NCBI RefSeq assembly: GCF_901709675.1
Contig: NC_051095.1
Location: forward strand, 19,802,956-19,866,955
Direction: 5' to 3'
DNA: 64,000 nucleotides
DNA from: Syngnathus acus
Taxonomy: Eukaryota; Chordata; Actinopteri; Syngnathiformes; Syngnathidae
In this document: positions 29,030 to 61,831 of the stretch, one piece after another
How positions within the stretch are numbered: the first letter of the stretch is position 1
Layout: every line of letters begins with the position of its first letter
The notes under the pieces: model-generated
What the model was told of the DNA's origin: nothing
Seen by the model: the letters and a program-made list of their open reading frames with translations, nothing else
Database searches by the model: none
Translations under genes and position numbers: made by a program

Positions 29030-29135
29030 ACGCAGAAGTGCTTCTGCACGATATGACTCTGAAGCGGAAAGGTAAAAGCAAGAAAACACGGATCCTCTCC
29101 TCCCGCTGTTTAAGAAGAATTCTCGCACAGATCAG
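29030..29135 (+). other. slc26a2: Candidate slc26a2 non-coding first exon
   Basis: A GC-richer segment ending ATCAG followed by GTTAGT (donor at 29136) lies downstream of promoter-like motifs, and an acceptor at 30651-30653 precedes the slc26a2 ATG by 11 nt. Human SLC26A2 also has a non-coding first exon. An ATG at about 29054 would open a short upstream reading frame. The 5' boundary is a guess. Confidence 0.4.
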
Positions 29136-30664
29136 GTTAGTAACTTGAACGTAGTCATTTGAGATCATTTTGCTCCTCCCCGCGTGAAACAGACGTGACA
29201 TGAACTCGCTTCCTCAAGAGTTGACACGTTTGCGATTTGTTCTTGACAAAGGCGTTCATTCATACACTTGAGTAAACACGAATGCTGCACGAGTTGTCCA
29301 ACTTCTATTGAAAATTTAAAGTTCTTATTTAATCGTAGCTTCCCGGCATTAGCTGTTAAATATAGCCTGGACCAATAATCTCATCAACGTGGAGCAAACA
29401 CGGCAAAGGTGATGTGTGGGCAAATAGTGCGTGAACAAATTATATATGTGAGATGTATGTTTATTTGGGGCATGTATGTATGTATTCTGTACCGTATTTG
29501 TATTATGGGCTACAACTTTTGATTATTGGAGTATCTTGGTAATGCAAAGCTTGAGGTAGGATCGAATTTGATTTCTTCCTAATCCATTTCGTACTGTCAG
29601 CCTTTTGGAATATTTATATTGCATATTTTTGTTGTGTTTGTTTTCTGTTTTTATTTATGACTGTGTGTTCGAAATAAAAAAAAATATATATTGTAGTTTC
29701 CATGAGTGACTAATGCTTAAAATGATTATAAAGAAAAAGTATTCAATGTTATATTAGTGTGTTTGGAAAAGCAGACATCATCACTAATGTTCACACACAC
29801 AGCAAGTATTTACATTAAACGATGTTGCTGGAAAAAAAACATTCATCGCAGTTTCATTTCATGCACTGCTAACACATGACTTGCAACTAAAAATTCATCA
29901 TATTTTTCTGAATTTATTGTATAAATTACTACTAGTGGGAGGCGCCCTACTCGTCATATAATATGACTTCTCAGAGGACCCTCAAGCCGTGTGCTTTCTT
30001 TAACACTGCAGTCTCTTCATGTTCCCAAAAAGAAGTAGTTAAACCTGTTAATAGCTGAATATATTATATCCCACTATCAGAACCAGAAACTTTGGAAGAA
30101 TAAACAGAACATCAGTGAATTATCCAGTTAGGGTGTGTATTTGTATGAGTGTGTGTGTATTTGTGTCAGAATGTATATACGTGTGTGTGTGTATATACTA
30201 TGTACATATATGTGTTTGAGTTTGCGTATGTGCATACATATGTGTGCATGTGTGTGAATGTGTGTGTGCATACATAGGTGTGTGTGTATTAACGCCAAAG
30301 GTTTTGTGTAATCAATCATGGACGTGCAGTTGTGGCACACTTTATCGTCCTTGTTATTTGTGGAATAATCTAGGGCAGTCGTTTTTGAATCATTTTAAAA
30401 TGTATTTCTTATTCTAACGACTCCTCCATCACATAATCAAGTAATTGGTAGAATTTTGCATCAACCAATTTTCTAGGTCCAATTGGTTGACTTTTTTTTC
30501 CCCAGCCTTAAAATGAAAGTGGTGCTTGAGATAGGTGTAGACTGTTTGTAAAAATTAAATCCAGTCAATTAAAAGTTAACCATATGCTTCGTCACACACG
30601 CTGTACGATCCGGCCAATTACTGTGTTCCTAACTTTGTTTCTGTTGACCGTAGAGAGCTCAATA

Positions 30665-33347
30665 ATGCCTCATAGAGATGCCTGCTGTGCGACATCCGGG
30701 GATGAGACCAACAACGAGCAGTGCGGGCCACTCATCCTGGAAAGAGTGCCGGAAGAGGAGGGACAAGGCTGCCGGACGGTGTTGTCCCGACACTTCAGGG
30801 AATACTGTTCCTGTTCGTCGCAGAAGATCAAGTCCAAGGTCCTGGGCTTCATCCCCATCCTGAAATGGCTGCCGCGCTACCAGCTGAGGGACTGGCTCCT
30901 TGGGGACATCATGTCGGGAGTCATCGTTGGAATCCTATTGGTTCCCCAGTCCATTGCTTACTCCTTGTTGGCCGGCCAGGATCCCATCTATGGGCTCTAC
31001 ACCTCCTTCTTCGCCTCCATCATCTACACGCTTCTGGGCACCTCCAAACACATTTCTGTGGGCATTTTTGGGGTGCTTTGCCTGCTGGTGGGGCAGGTAG
31101 TGGACCGGGAATTGGTGTTGGCGGGGTACCTTTCGGAGGGTGGCCTTGGCAGCAACGGCAATGCCACCGTGGAGGGCAGCAACAATAGCATGGTGGAGGC
31201 ATGTGACAGGAGCTGCTACGCAATAACAGTGGGCGCGACAGTCACCTTTGTCGCAGGGGTCTACCAGGTGCTAATGGGTATCTTCCAGGTGGGCTTCGTG
31301 TCTGTCTACCTGTCGGACTCGCTACTCAGCGGCTTCGCCACGGGAGCCTCGCTCACCATTCTCACCTCCCAAGTTAAGTACATGCTGGGCCTGAAGATCC
31401 CCCGGCCACAGGGCTGGTTCACGCTCATCAAGACCTGGTTCAGCGTGTTGGCCAACCTGGGAAACAGCAACCTGTGTGATCTGATCACCAGCCTGGTGTG
31501 CCTGTTGCTGTTGGTGCCCACCAAGGAGCTCAACAATCGCTTCAAAGCCAAGTTGAAGGTCAGTCATTCACCATTAATAGCTGAGGTCAGTCATGGCCTG
31601 CACGCAGGCAAATACAGTATGTGACTGACTCCCTTAAATACGTAGGCGCCTCCCTTTAAAGTTTTGTGGAGGTCAAGATTTGTATCACTTACTGAAATAG
31701 TGCCACACCATGCAGGAATTAGTGGATGGGTCAGTCATTCAATTATTTGATGCAAGAGTAATGTCTCTTTAAACGTTGTCCTGGATCAACAAATGTATTG
31801 TTATTTTCTCAAATACTGGTTGTCTCTCAAATTGAAGACTTGATCATCAAGTTAGTCGCCAGGTACACTTGAGGCGAGTTGCTATTATGTAACCCCCTTG
31901 TTCGAGAATGAACATTAAGTGGTTAACAACTGAGTCCCTTTGTACTCTATTGCTAACCAAAACAGCAGTGCCTATTGAAGCACACAAGTTGTAGATGTCA
32001 AACGCCTCCCTCGAATCTTCTGTTTTCTACCCAGACTCCAATTCCCTTTGAGCTGTTTGTGGTCATCATCGCAACACTAGCGTCTCACTTTGGCCGCTTC
32101 AACGCAGACTACGGCTCGGCCGTGGCAGGTGAAATCCCTACGGGCTTCATGCCGCCACAGCTGCCGGCATGGTCGCTCATCCCCAGCGTGGCGCTGGACG
32201 CCTTCTCTATTGCGATTGTGGGCTTCGCTATCACCGTGTCGCTCTCGGAGATGTTTGCCAAAAAGCATGGCTACCGGGTAGATGCCAACCAGGAGATGTT
32301 CGCCATCGGCTTCTGCAACATCTTGCCGTCCTTCTTTCGCTGCTTCACCACCAGCGCCGCCCTGACCAAGACACTGGTCAAGGAGTCAACGGGCTGCCAG
32401 ACGCAGGTGTCAGCCCTGGTCACCGCTGTGGTACTGCTGCTGGTGCTGCTGGTCATCGCTCCGCTCTTCTATTCCCTCCAGAAGTGAGTACCGGTCACCT
32501 CAGATAGCAGTATCTTCAGGTTTGGGCAACCCATTCAGGCAACTTTGGCTTCTTGTTTAGGTGCGTGCTGGCTGTGATCATCGTGGTCAACCTCCGCGGT
32601 GCCCTGCGCAAGTTTGCTGAGGTGCCCAGCATGTGGCAGGCTAATCGCGTGGACGCTGCCGTCTGGCTGATCACCATGGCCACCTCGGCGCTGATCAACA
32701 CAGAGCTGGGCCTCCTGGTGGGCATCCTGGTGTCCGCCTTTAGCGTCCTGGCCCGGACGCAGCGGGCTCAGGCACTGGAGCTGGGCCGAACCTCCGACAG
32801 GGACCACTACGATGAGATGTCGGCGTACCGCGGCCTTCACGCTCACCCGGGCGTGGCCGTCGTCAGATACCCAGCACCCATTTACTATGCCAATCAGAGT
32901 TTGTTTAAGATGTCTTTGTACCGGCGTACGGGGCTTGACCCGGTAAAGGAGAAGGCGCGGCGAATCAAGTTTGAGAAGAAGCTGAAACGTCAGAATGCGG
33001 GGCAAGAATCGGCGCACAAAAAGGACGGCGAAGGCACCGCTAGTGTCACGTTGACGCTGGACCAAAAATCTTTCCGTAGCTTAGTCCTGGACTTTAGCGC
33101 TGTCTTGTTCCTTGACTGCGCTGGCGTCAACGCCCTGAAGGAAGTGCGCAATGATTACGGTGAGCTGGGGGTGGCGGTGGTCCTGGCTCAGTGTAACACA
33201 GTCGTCCTGGACGCTCTCCGGCGAGGGGGTTACTTTACGGAGGAACAGGGAGGAGTCGAAGGCTTGCACTTCTTCACCATCGCAGACGCCGTCCATCACC
33301 TGCAGCGTGCGTTGCCGCCAAATGGCGATTGTAATGGCACGCGTTGA
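30665..33347 (+). CDS. slc26a2: slc26a2: sulfate/anion exchanger (DTDST family), 3 coding exons
   Basis: Plasma-membrane anion exchanger that imports sulfate for proteoglycan sulfation; human mutations cause chondrodysplasias. Exons: 30665-31558, 32035-32483, 32561-33347. Phases join (AA|G Lys at the second junction) to give 709 codons plus TGA; human is 739. Seen: the SLC26 transport domain with [20 protein letters not shown], then the sulfate-transporter signature near residues 107-133 ([21 protein letters not shown]). Two N-glycosylation sequons lie in an extracellular loop (N166-A-T, N173-N-S). [15 protein letters not shown] and [11 protein letters not shown] are SLC26A2-like. A C-terminal STAS domain covers about 545-690 ([20 protein letters not shown]). 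Start: I chose ATG 30665 because a pyrimidine tract plus TAG at 30651-30653 just upstream looks like an acceptor; an in-frame ATG at 30584 would lie in that intron. It lies tail-to-tail with htr4. Confidence 0.94.
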
Positions 33348-34597
33348 GAATTACTGTCCTGATATGTTTACAAACCAATTTGCGTCTTGCTATGCTGATG
33401 TTAGTTACTGATTGTGCCTTCTGGGGCTGCAGTTGTTGCATAAATGCCACCTTGCACGTTATCAATCAAGTCAGATATCCTGTTTATCTGTTTTTTCAGG
33501 GATAATGAATGTTTTTTTCATGCTCTCATGATGCATATCCAATTCACGAGAACCTTGCCATGTTTTTTATTTTTATTTATTTCTATCAGCAGTTTACGGA
33601 AACTCCACACTGTCACCTCTAGACTAGTCGTGGGTTGGTTACCAATTTCAAGGTATACCACGGTTTAAAAAAAAAACAAAAAAAACTCTTCAACGCTTAT
33701 TGGTACTCAAAGTCTGCTTACTATCGGACCTACGGAGTGAGTTGGGAAAAACTTACTTTAAAGTCATACGTTCTAGAGCAGTAATTGCAATACTGAAAAT
33801 GTTCTTCATTGTTATACGGTCAGAATCTGATACTTGTTCATGCCTTCTACGAACAAGTCTCGCTTATTTGGAGACTTACTGTGTGCATAATAGTTTGTCA
33901 ACTCGAGTCTACAAGGGAGCCAACTTTTCCTGTAAAGTAATGTTACTGAAATGACACCGTTTGATACATTGCCAAAGTTTACGTTAAAGCCAACGTACCG
34001 CACAGACAAGTCACTGACGTCCATCGTTAATTGTTTACTTAAATACAAAAGTAGCGAGATATAATTTGTTATTGTTACATGCAAAAAAAGCCATAAGCAG
34101 GCGTTTCCTCATCTGGCCAGGTTCGATCCATGCATCTTTGTGTTTGTCTAGGGTGACACGCTTGCCAGACAAACACAGAGCCGAGCAAAGTTCACAGCCC
34201 AAACAAAAAAATAGAAAGAAGGGATTTATTTTTCTATATATTTATTTCAAAAGTAAATTTAAAATGTAGAGCTGAAAGCTTGCTTGTGAAATAGCAGCAT
34301 AACTTGTTCTCAGGTAGAGCTACTAGTGTTTACTTGGCAGTCTGCTTGGGCCCCCGTGTCATTTAGTTTTCGTTTTTTTTTTTTAACCATGACCCAAATG
34401 GTAAATACTGTTCTTGACCAACTGCAGTTGGAAAAAACTAAGACTGTCTTGTGTTGGGTCAAGAGTCTTTATTGTGTTATTTTTTATTTCAACAAACCAG
34501 GCTACTGCAATAAAAGGTAAATCGCATTATGGTCAACATTCTGTTTCTGAGCAGCCATCTTGGTAAGAGTTAGCAGTGTCAAAAAATCGACGTAACT

Positions 34598-34785
34598 CTG
34601 GTGGCCATGGCTCAGGCAGTAGAGCGGGTTCTTCAGTAACCAGAGGGTAGGCGTTTCGAACCCAGCCCTGTCTAAGTTGTGTTGTTGTGTCCTTAGGCAA
34701 GACACTCATTGAACACGAAGAGTGTTCTCAACTGACTTCCCTGGTAAAACATTGAATAAAAACAATAACCGTCCACTTCCAACTT
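34598..34785 (+). repeat. tRNA-derived SINE (second family)
   Basis: Box A-like TGGCTCAGGCAGTAGAGCGG, box B-like GCGTTTCGAACCC, then the fish SINE body TTGTTGTGTCCTTAGGCAAG ACACTCA. It lies downstream of slc26a2, possibly in its 3' UTR. Confidence 0.7.
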
Positions 34786-35550
34786 TAGGGATTATTATCT
34801 TGTGTTGAAGTTGGTCTTTCTTGGTCTTGAACTATGCTTGATGTCTTTGCTCTCTACGAGCCACAATGACATAATGCTGGATCCATCTCTTTTGATTTTG
34901 TATTGTGTTGAATCCGCATTGCTGGAGGCTATCAATTACCTAGCAATTATGTTGTATTTAAACTTGAACACGTGTTCCTTACAAGTTTTTACAAGCACTT
35001 GTTGGGTATTCACCAACTGACACAGGTGATGGCTACAGAATGACAATCATTTAAGACCAAATGTTTTGATGTGTCCAAAAACAAACAGTAAATGTTGATT
35101 TATGCAAATAAGTGCCTTTGATTAATCATATTTGCTTTGTGCCTTAATAAAATGCACATGTTGCCATTTCTGTGTTTGATTTACCATTCTGGGTTGGTCT
35201 TAACGCACAAATGCCTCATTGGAATTTTTCCACTGCCTCAGCTTCAATTCATTTTTATCTTTATAGAAATCTTGCACCACCCTGCCCCATGAATCAACAA
35301 ATGCTCCCAAGTCCCAACCTGTGTTGAACGCAAACATTTAGACACTATGATCGCCTCAAAATATCTAAAAATTATACGTATGCACACACAGGCCACATAT
35401 AGATCTGCATCTTAGGACCAGTGTATTAAATATAGGAAATGTGCTGTCAAGTTATTAATGCAATCATTATTTGGGGTTCTATTATTAATACTTAAGTTAG
35501 CTCATCGAGCAACTCAGGAAGCCACATTTAAGAACTCCCATTCACTATAC

Positions 35551-36619
35551 CAGGGTTCGGCGACCCAAAATGTTCAAAGAGCCATATTGGCCCAAAAATA
35601 CAAAAAACATACCTGTCTGGAGCCGCAAAAATCTAAAAGCCTTTTATAATGCAACATAGAGTGTCAATACATAAATTGTATGCCTACTATTAAAATAATT
35701 TAAAAAACATTCGTGGTATCAATTTGATAATTTCTTCAGTTCACGTACCTGCATAGCAGAGCTGTCTGTTCGATATCGGTCACGTCACACGACTCATCCA
35801 TCACAGGCAATTAAGAAAGCTGGAGCTGAATTGATGTCCTTAATCTGCTGATCGGTGATATTGTTTGTGCGGAGAGGCATGTCTTTAATTTTCTGAATGA
35901 TCTCAGTTTTGTTTTTGAAGTCCGAAAATAGCCACTCTGATATTTTAATGAATGAATCCCTTCATGTACTCGCCATCGTGAATGATTTCCCGGGTTGCAA
36001 CAAAACTTGCAGCAGTAGTAGAGTTTGGAGATGCAATCCACTTCTTGAAACTGTTTTTTCGGTCTTCAAATGTCTCCACCAGCACTGCAATTGCACCTTT
36101 CCTCTCAGTTGCAAATGGGTGATCGGTAGCAAATTTAACATGCTGAAAATGTCGCTCCAAATTCCTCTTCTTGTTATTTGACAACTTCTCATTGCAAATC
36201 AAACATGCAGGCAATGCTTTAGCATTGGAAATGAAAGCAAATAGTTCAGTCCATTCTTTCTTAAAGCCTCTGTTCTCATCAGCAATCTTTTTCTTTTTTG
36301 CCTTTTGAATCCATGACCCATCACTCACACACCTGTTTGTTTACAACTCACCTGTGCTGTGTCGCAGGCTATGACGCAATTTTGCTATTTGACGTCATTC
36401 TTAAATTCGGTATTTTTAATATATTTACGACTACATACATTTTTACAGCATAAGTATGGTTGTGTGGTGATTACCATCTAAAAACCATATTTAAAAAAAC
36501 ACCACCAATAACAAAAAATAAATATTTTTCCATTTTCACGCATTTTTGCAAAAACTCCAGGGAGCCGCTAGGGGTGTGCTAAAGATGCGGCTCTGGAGCC
36601 ACGGGTTTGCCAACCCCTG
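35551..36619 (-). mobile_element. Defective hAT transposon with 8-bp target duplication and BED-finger fragment
   Basis: 1069 bp flanked by the perfect 8-bp duplication CACTATAC (35543-35550 and 36620-36627). Ends are CAGGGTTCGGCGACCC and the near-complement GGTTTGCCAACCCCTG. On the minus strand 36328-35945 encodes 127 residues with a BED-type zinc-finger fragment (LPACLICNEKLSNNKKRNLE, then H-x-x-H), as in hAT transposases of the GTF2IRD2/ZBED5-like group. Reading shifts frame near 35945 (SEWLFSDFKN-like in another frame) and the catalytic core is absent. Confidence 0.85.
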
Positions 36620-37865
36620 CACTATACCAATGGTTAAAAAAAAAATAGAAAAAAACACGCCAGGATGGATGCATGACGCCAATCGTGACCTTGCCAACGA
36701 GGTGCCCCTTTTTCTTTTTTCCAGGGAGTTCGCAATCTTAACCTGACACCAGAGAGCAGCATTTTCCCGACGATAACTTCCGATGGCATTAAACTCTCCC
36801 GGCTTCAGGTTTCAAGTTTCAAGCTTTAATTGTTATATGAAGCAAGTACTTCGCCGTAGTGTTTTGCTTTTGCACATATTGCCTTTAAAGGCTCTTTAAC
36901 ACCATGATTAAAATAATATTAATATGCATTAGAATTCTGCTTTCCCCCTAAAAATCCAACGTTTTACTAGATAAACAGAACATTTCCTCTAAAAAAAAAA
37001 AAGAAAAAAGACAGAGGCATAAAATGTTATAGTTTTCTTAAGAAAAAGTATTTGGTCAGTAAAAGGCTTCGCAGTCTGTGATATATTTTGGTAGAGTTTG
37101 ACCAAAACAGGCGAGTTATCTTCTATCGTGCAACATTTTAACGTTTGCTTGAAAAATAACAGAAATTTGATATTTTCTCACAGCAAACACCAGTGAATAA
37201 AAAATGATTTGCAATTGCATCATCATGGCAGCATCATAAACACCATGTATCTTCTGTTGTTGTCTCCCACTTGGCACATTAAAGTTTTACACTCCGAATC
37301 TGAATACAAATTGAATCATCATAATGTTGTTGTTTTTGTGGCTGTAGTGACATAAATATGTTGCTGAGCTGCCAAATTTGCACCGATGATTTATTGCTGC
37401 ATGAAAGTTGAACATTTTCAGTTACAAACTAATTAAAAGTTGCCAGTCTTACAGCACAACAGATGATGAGAACATGACTCACTTGCAAGAAGAACACTTA
37501 ACTTGTCATCACCAAATTATTATCCTTTATGCCTTGCAAAGGAGTACACTGAAGAAAAGGGAATGCAATTGTATTCATACAATAATAAAACGTGAATAAA
37601 GGTTTCTAATTATTTTGACTGGGCTGCAATGTCCGATCCAAGGAGAAAATAATGATAATCGCAGTTGCTTGTTTTTTCTCTCTTCCCAGCTCCATATGTT
37701 TTCCAGGTATTTTTAATATGCACATTAGGTTTTGACAGTCAGACTAATGTCGTTAATATCTGTGCTTTACATGTTGTTTTACTGATTGCATAAAACCACA
37801 AATAAAAAAAAGAATGCATTTTTTTTTTTTTTTTTAGAAAAATAGCAGTCTATAATGTACTTTGA

Positions 37866-37960
37866 AAGGGCGGCATGGTAATGCACGGGTTCGGCCGTCT
37901 GCCTCACAGTTCAAAGGTGCAGAATTGATTTCGGCTTCGGCCTTCACTCGGTCACCCCAC
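37866..37960 (+). repeat. GGAT-tailed SINE, 5' fragment
   Basis: AAGGGCGGCATGGTAATGCA and GTCTGCCTCACAGTTCAAAG; the remainder is lost. Confidence 0.6.
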
Positions 37961-39602
37961 CCTTCCACCCGTGGGGCTGTCAGAATTTTGACATTTGGCG
38001 ATAAGGGCTGAGAACAATAATGGCGCAAATTTATTCAGATATAAAAAAAAGTTGGGTATCTCAACAGCAGGAATTTCTTTTTGACATACTGCATCTCATA
38101 ATTCCTTCTTACGAAGTACTCTCAGTTCTATGTTTCAGTTTTTAATGTCAGGCTGCCTCGGTCGATCTCGCTCAGTGCTTCCTTCACCAGCCATGAATCT
38201 CACCTGTCTTTTTCTGTCTCTTTCAAAAGCAGAATAGAGTAGGACTCTTGTATGTGGATTCCAGCTGCACTCCTTAGTTCAAATGTCAGTGTCATGCGGT
38301 GCATTTCTTTCACTGTTAGTCAACATGGCCACCTTTTGTCCACCATTTCATTCACTGTTAGTCAACATGGCCACCTTTTGTCCACCGCTAAGCGCACCTG
38401 AAATGTCAGAGCAGGCAGGCGAGGGCACACTGCTGTATTTATGCTCGCTTCTTCTCCTTCACTATGATTGCATTTGGGGAGGATTATGGAATAATGGCTG
38501 ACATTTGTCGCTTTCCCATCGATTACAGTGTTGAAGGCAGCAGACGTATTCTAATTTTAGCTGCCAAGACATTCTTCTCTTTGATGACCTGGACAATTAC
38601 AGAGATGAATGCTGAGACACTTACACTCAAGTGATGCGTACGTGCGTGTGTGCGCGTGTGTGTATGTGTGTGCGCAAGGACACATGCTGCTCTGTGGATG
38701 TAAATCACAGCATGCTGCTAAAGTGTTGTACTACACGCGTTCATGACAGACATTTTCACGTGGCAGAATACAGATTCACACAGAGATAGATTCAAAGAGA
38801 TAACTAGACTGAGAAATGAGGGTTTTGAGCCTGAGTTTGGCCATGATCTACATTCTACACAATACATTGCCAAAAACATTATTAAAAGCCAGATATTCAT
38901 TCAAATTTATTACAGTAAGACGATGAATTGCTGCCGTTTTGTTCTAACTACGGTATTGTTATTGTTTTTTAGAATCTCACATTGCATTGTGTTTTAAATC
39001 AAGACAAGATTAGGGTTTGAAAGGCGCGGTTCAAATCTGAGTTACTATTTCGTATTAGGGTTTGAAATAAGGGTAAGTATTTCTAACTACGGTCTCAAGC
39101 CTGGGTTAGGGTTTCAAAGTGGGGAGGGTTAAGCTTTCAACTTTGAGCCTGATGTCTGAGTCAGGCTTTTAAAACAGGGTTTTAAGTGAGGCTTAGGGAT
39201 TCAAATGACGGTTTTAAGACTGGTTTACATAGAAAATGCAAACGTCCACATATAGCATATATATAGAGAGAGAGTGGGTGTCAATAAAGTCTCTTTTTAT
39301 TTACAGTATTTTACAAACTGCGCTCACTCACTCACTCTGTTCCAATCAACAAAAACAACAACAGATAATCGAAAAGCAAAGACATCAAAAACATTGATTG
39401 AATGAATTTTAAACATTATATTTTTCAGATTGTGTTTGTGTGTGTCAAAGTGCTCGTGCTTCACACATGGGTGAGCTCACAGCTTGAAAAGCAAAACACC
39501 CCCCCAAAAAAATCATGAAAGTAATGCAGTAATCCATCAGAAGTGAAACTACACAAAATAGACAAAAGTATTGGGACATCCCCGAAAGTGATTCTTCTAA
39601 AT

Positions 39603-39866
39603 CAGGGGTCACCAACCTTTCTTAAACCAAGGGCTATTTCCTGGGTACTGATTAAGGCAAAGGGCTACCAGTTTGACACACACTTTTGAAATAGCCAATT
39701 TGCTCAATTTAGCTTTAACTATGTTTTATTATTAATTGTCATTTCCAGTTCACATGTGTGATTTAAACAAAAATAGAAAAAATAAAATAAAATAAATAGA
39801 AGCCGCTATTTCACGCGGTCCTCACGGGCGACCTGGTGCCCGCGGGCACCGTGTTGGTGACCCCTG
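39603..39866. mobile_element. Short non-autonomous hAT element with 8-bp target duplication
   Basis: 264 bp bounded by CAGGGGTCACCAACC and GGTGACCCCTG and flanked by TTCTAAAT on both sides (39595-39602, 39867-39874). AT-rich interior and no reading frame. Boundaries are exact because the duplication is perfect. Confidence 0.85.
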
Positions 39867-41954
39867 TTCTAAATTGTCTTCTTTCCTGACATTTAGTTCA
39901 ATCTCTTTTGATGAACTCGGGAGGTGTCTCGGGACTTTATTCCACCCACTGTTTGTGAATGAAAGGAAATGATTCATTAAATGCCATTTGAGTCCACCCA
40001 TTGAGAGTTGTAGGCAAAATCTAAAATTGCAGCTTCAAATCAACATGGCAGACTTCCTGTGTCTTTAAGGCATGGCTTTGTGAGACCTTTGGGTTGGTTT
40101 TATTCATGACACTAAAATTCCCTCTTCCAACCAAAATAACCCCGACTGTGTCTCTTTTCAGAAATAGCTCCTTGAGATGTTTTTGTGAGAAATGTCTACG
40201 AAAATACGAAATTTCCTTTCTCAATTTATTAGAGTTTCTGTTTTGAGAGTCATCATACGCATTGAGAAAAATATTCCCCAATTTAGATGCATCCATTTGT
40301 ATGGTACAAATTTGGTAGCGATCAGGCAAAGTCCAAAACACACATTTGTTTTTGAGGGACTCTTGAAAATTGACAATTGAGCCTACGATGGTGACAAAAA
40401 AAATGGCAGATTTTGTCTTTTTGTGGATGGCTTGTTGAGACTTTTTGGAGTTTCTTCACGACATACATGCCAACCAACTTTAATCATGCTAAGTCAAATG
40501 GCGTCGAGGGCCTAAATTAAAGACCAACAACATAGGTTACTAAAGTTGCATTATGTAAACATGTTTGAGTACGTATACGGTCCTCTACATTCCCAGTCCT
40601 GGGGCCAATGGGTCATGTGACACGCGGAGGAGGCATGGGTGCAGCATGGAATGACGGGAGAGTACTGTTCACGCACGCGCACAAATGGTTGTAAGAGACA
40701 AAAAAAATCCCACATGCATCACCGTGAAAACACACATGTGCAGGCATGCACATACTGTTGGAAGGAATGCACAGGCATTCATTTGCACTTATCTGAGGTG
40801 TGTCAGAAATATCCCGGGACTAGCGTCACAAAAGACATCTTTCAAAATCCAAACTACGAGTTTTCCCCTTCGAAAAGAACAGACGGGTCTATAAATATTG
40901 GGACTTTGACACAATTCTCATCTTTTTGGCTCTAAACACCACCGTAATGGATTTGAAATGAAACCAAGATGTGCTTTAATTGCAGACTTTCAGCTTGAAT
41001 GTGTGGGTATTTACATCCATATCAGGTGAACAGTGTCACAAATACAAGTTTTTATATACGTATATATCTCACTTTTTAAGTGACAAAAAGTAATGGAACA
41101 GTTGGCTACTTAGATGATCCATTATTATTATTAATTGCCATGTATGACAGCCAATGGAAGTGATTGCTTTGCATTTATTTCTGATGGGATTGCTGACATG
41201 AATTCTGATGGGCTTCTGCAGGTATTATATGTTCATACTTAATCAAATGCTTCAAAATGCATTGGATGGTGCGTCTTAGTGCAGATGGACAATGACACAA
41301 AGCTCACTGCGAAAGCGACCTTAAGGCAAAGAAGTGGAATGTTACGCAATGATCGTTTCCATTCAAGGTCTGGCAGAGCCTCAGCAGATTCATTCCAGAC
41401 TTAAGGCAGTAATTGACTGCAAAGAATTTGTAACCAAATTGAAAGCATGATTTAGGATTGTTAACTCCCTTTTGGTCCCTACAAAAGTGGGAGGCATACA
41501 CGCTTTATAGTATAATTCCTACGCTCGTCACCTGAACTCAAATCAAAGATGAAAGTCTGCAGTTAATGCACATTTGTTTGTTTGCGTGCACCTTCACATC
41601 CATGCATACACACACATTCACACAAATGCATAAATACACACAAAGTGCACACACGTGCACACAAACTCACACACGCGCACACACAAACACACACGCACGC
41701 GCGCACGCACAAAGAGGTGATATAAATCTACTGTTAAATTAACTACCATATTAACATTCGCTTCGGAAACATCACACCCTCAAAGTCCCACAGGTGGTGC
41801 TTGTTCGTGACCGTAGTCACATTGGGGCCAGAACCAGAGCCAGAACTAGTTTGGCCACGGTCCACCAGACTCTCTTAGCAGCCGTGGATCTAGGCCGAGT
41901 CGGCGTTGCGCACCATTCCCGCATATGGGCTTCGTGGAGGTGTGTGACGACGCG

Positions 41955-61465
<19,511 letters not shown>

Positions 61466-61769
61466 CTACAGAGAGAACAACACAAACAGGTAAGTTCAAT
61501 TCTTTGTGTGTCTGTGCGTGTGTGTGTGTGCGTGTGTGCGTGTGAAACCCAGAACTAATTTACAAAATAGATTTGAAAATAGACTTTCGAGTCTTGCATA
61601 AGACTGCATTAAAGATGAAGGTGAGAGTCAAGGATTTAAAGTTGGATCATTTTTGGCAGAGGCGGAGTTCTCCTTACATCCATCAATGACAGACTAATGC
61701 ATGAATATTGCATGCAATATGAAATCCAAAAGCTGGCAAAATGAGTAAAATAAATAGATATATTTGGAA

Positions 61770-61831
61770 TTGTAGTGTAGTGTAGTGTAGTGTAGTGTAG
61801 TGTAGTGTAGTGTAGTGTAGTGCAGTGTAGT
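61770..61831. repeat. (TGTAG)n pentanucleotide repeat
   Basis: About twelve nearly perfect units, one TGCAG variant, 300 bp upstream of the htr4 TM1 exon. Confidence 0.95.

Larger units (their letters stand above)
33348..41954. other. slc26a2/htr4 tail-to-tail interval
   Basis: No additional gene supported. It holds slc26a2 3' UTR of unknown length (first AATAAA at 34509-34514), a SINE, two dated hAT insertions, a 42-bp-period tandem duplication (38309-38344 and 38351-38386), a GGGTTTGAAA ghost repeat at 38996-39235 and htr4 3' UTR of unknown length (minus-strand AATAAA at 41174-41179). Confidence 0.5.

Noticed and set aside
30584-30664. Upstream in-frame ATG giving a 27-residue hydrophobic N-terminal extension of slc26a2
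   Set aside because: The stretch is pyrimidine-rich and ends in TAG at a good acceptor position, so it is most likely intron; SLC26 proteins do not have signal peptides.
38996-39235. Interstitial telomeric repeat
   Set aside because: TTAGGG occurs, but in a longer TTTCAAA-containing word at irregular spacing, not as tandem hexamers.
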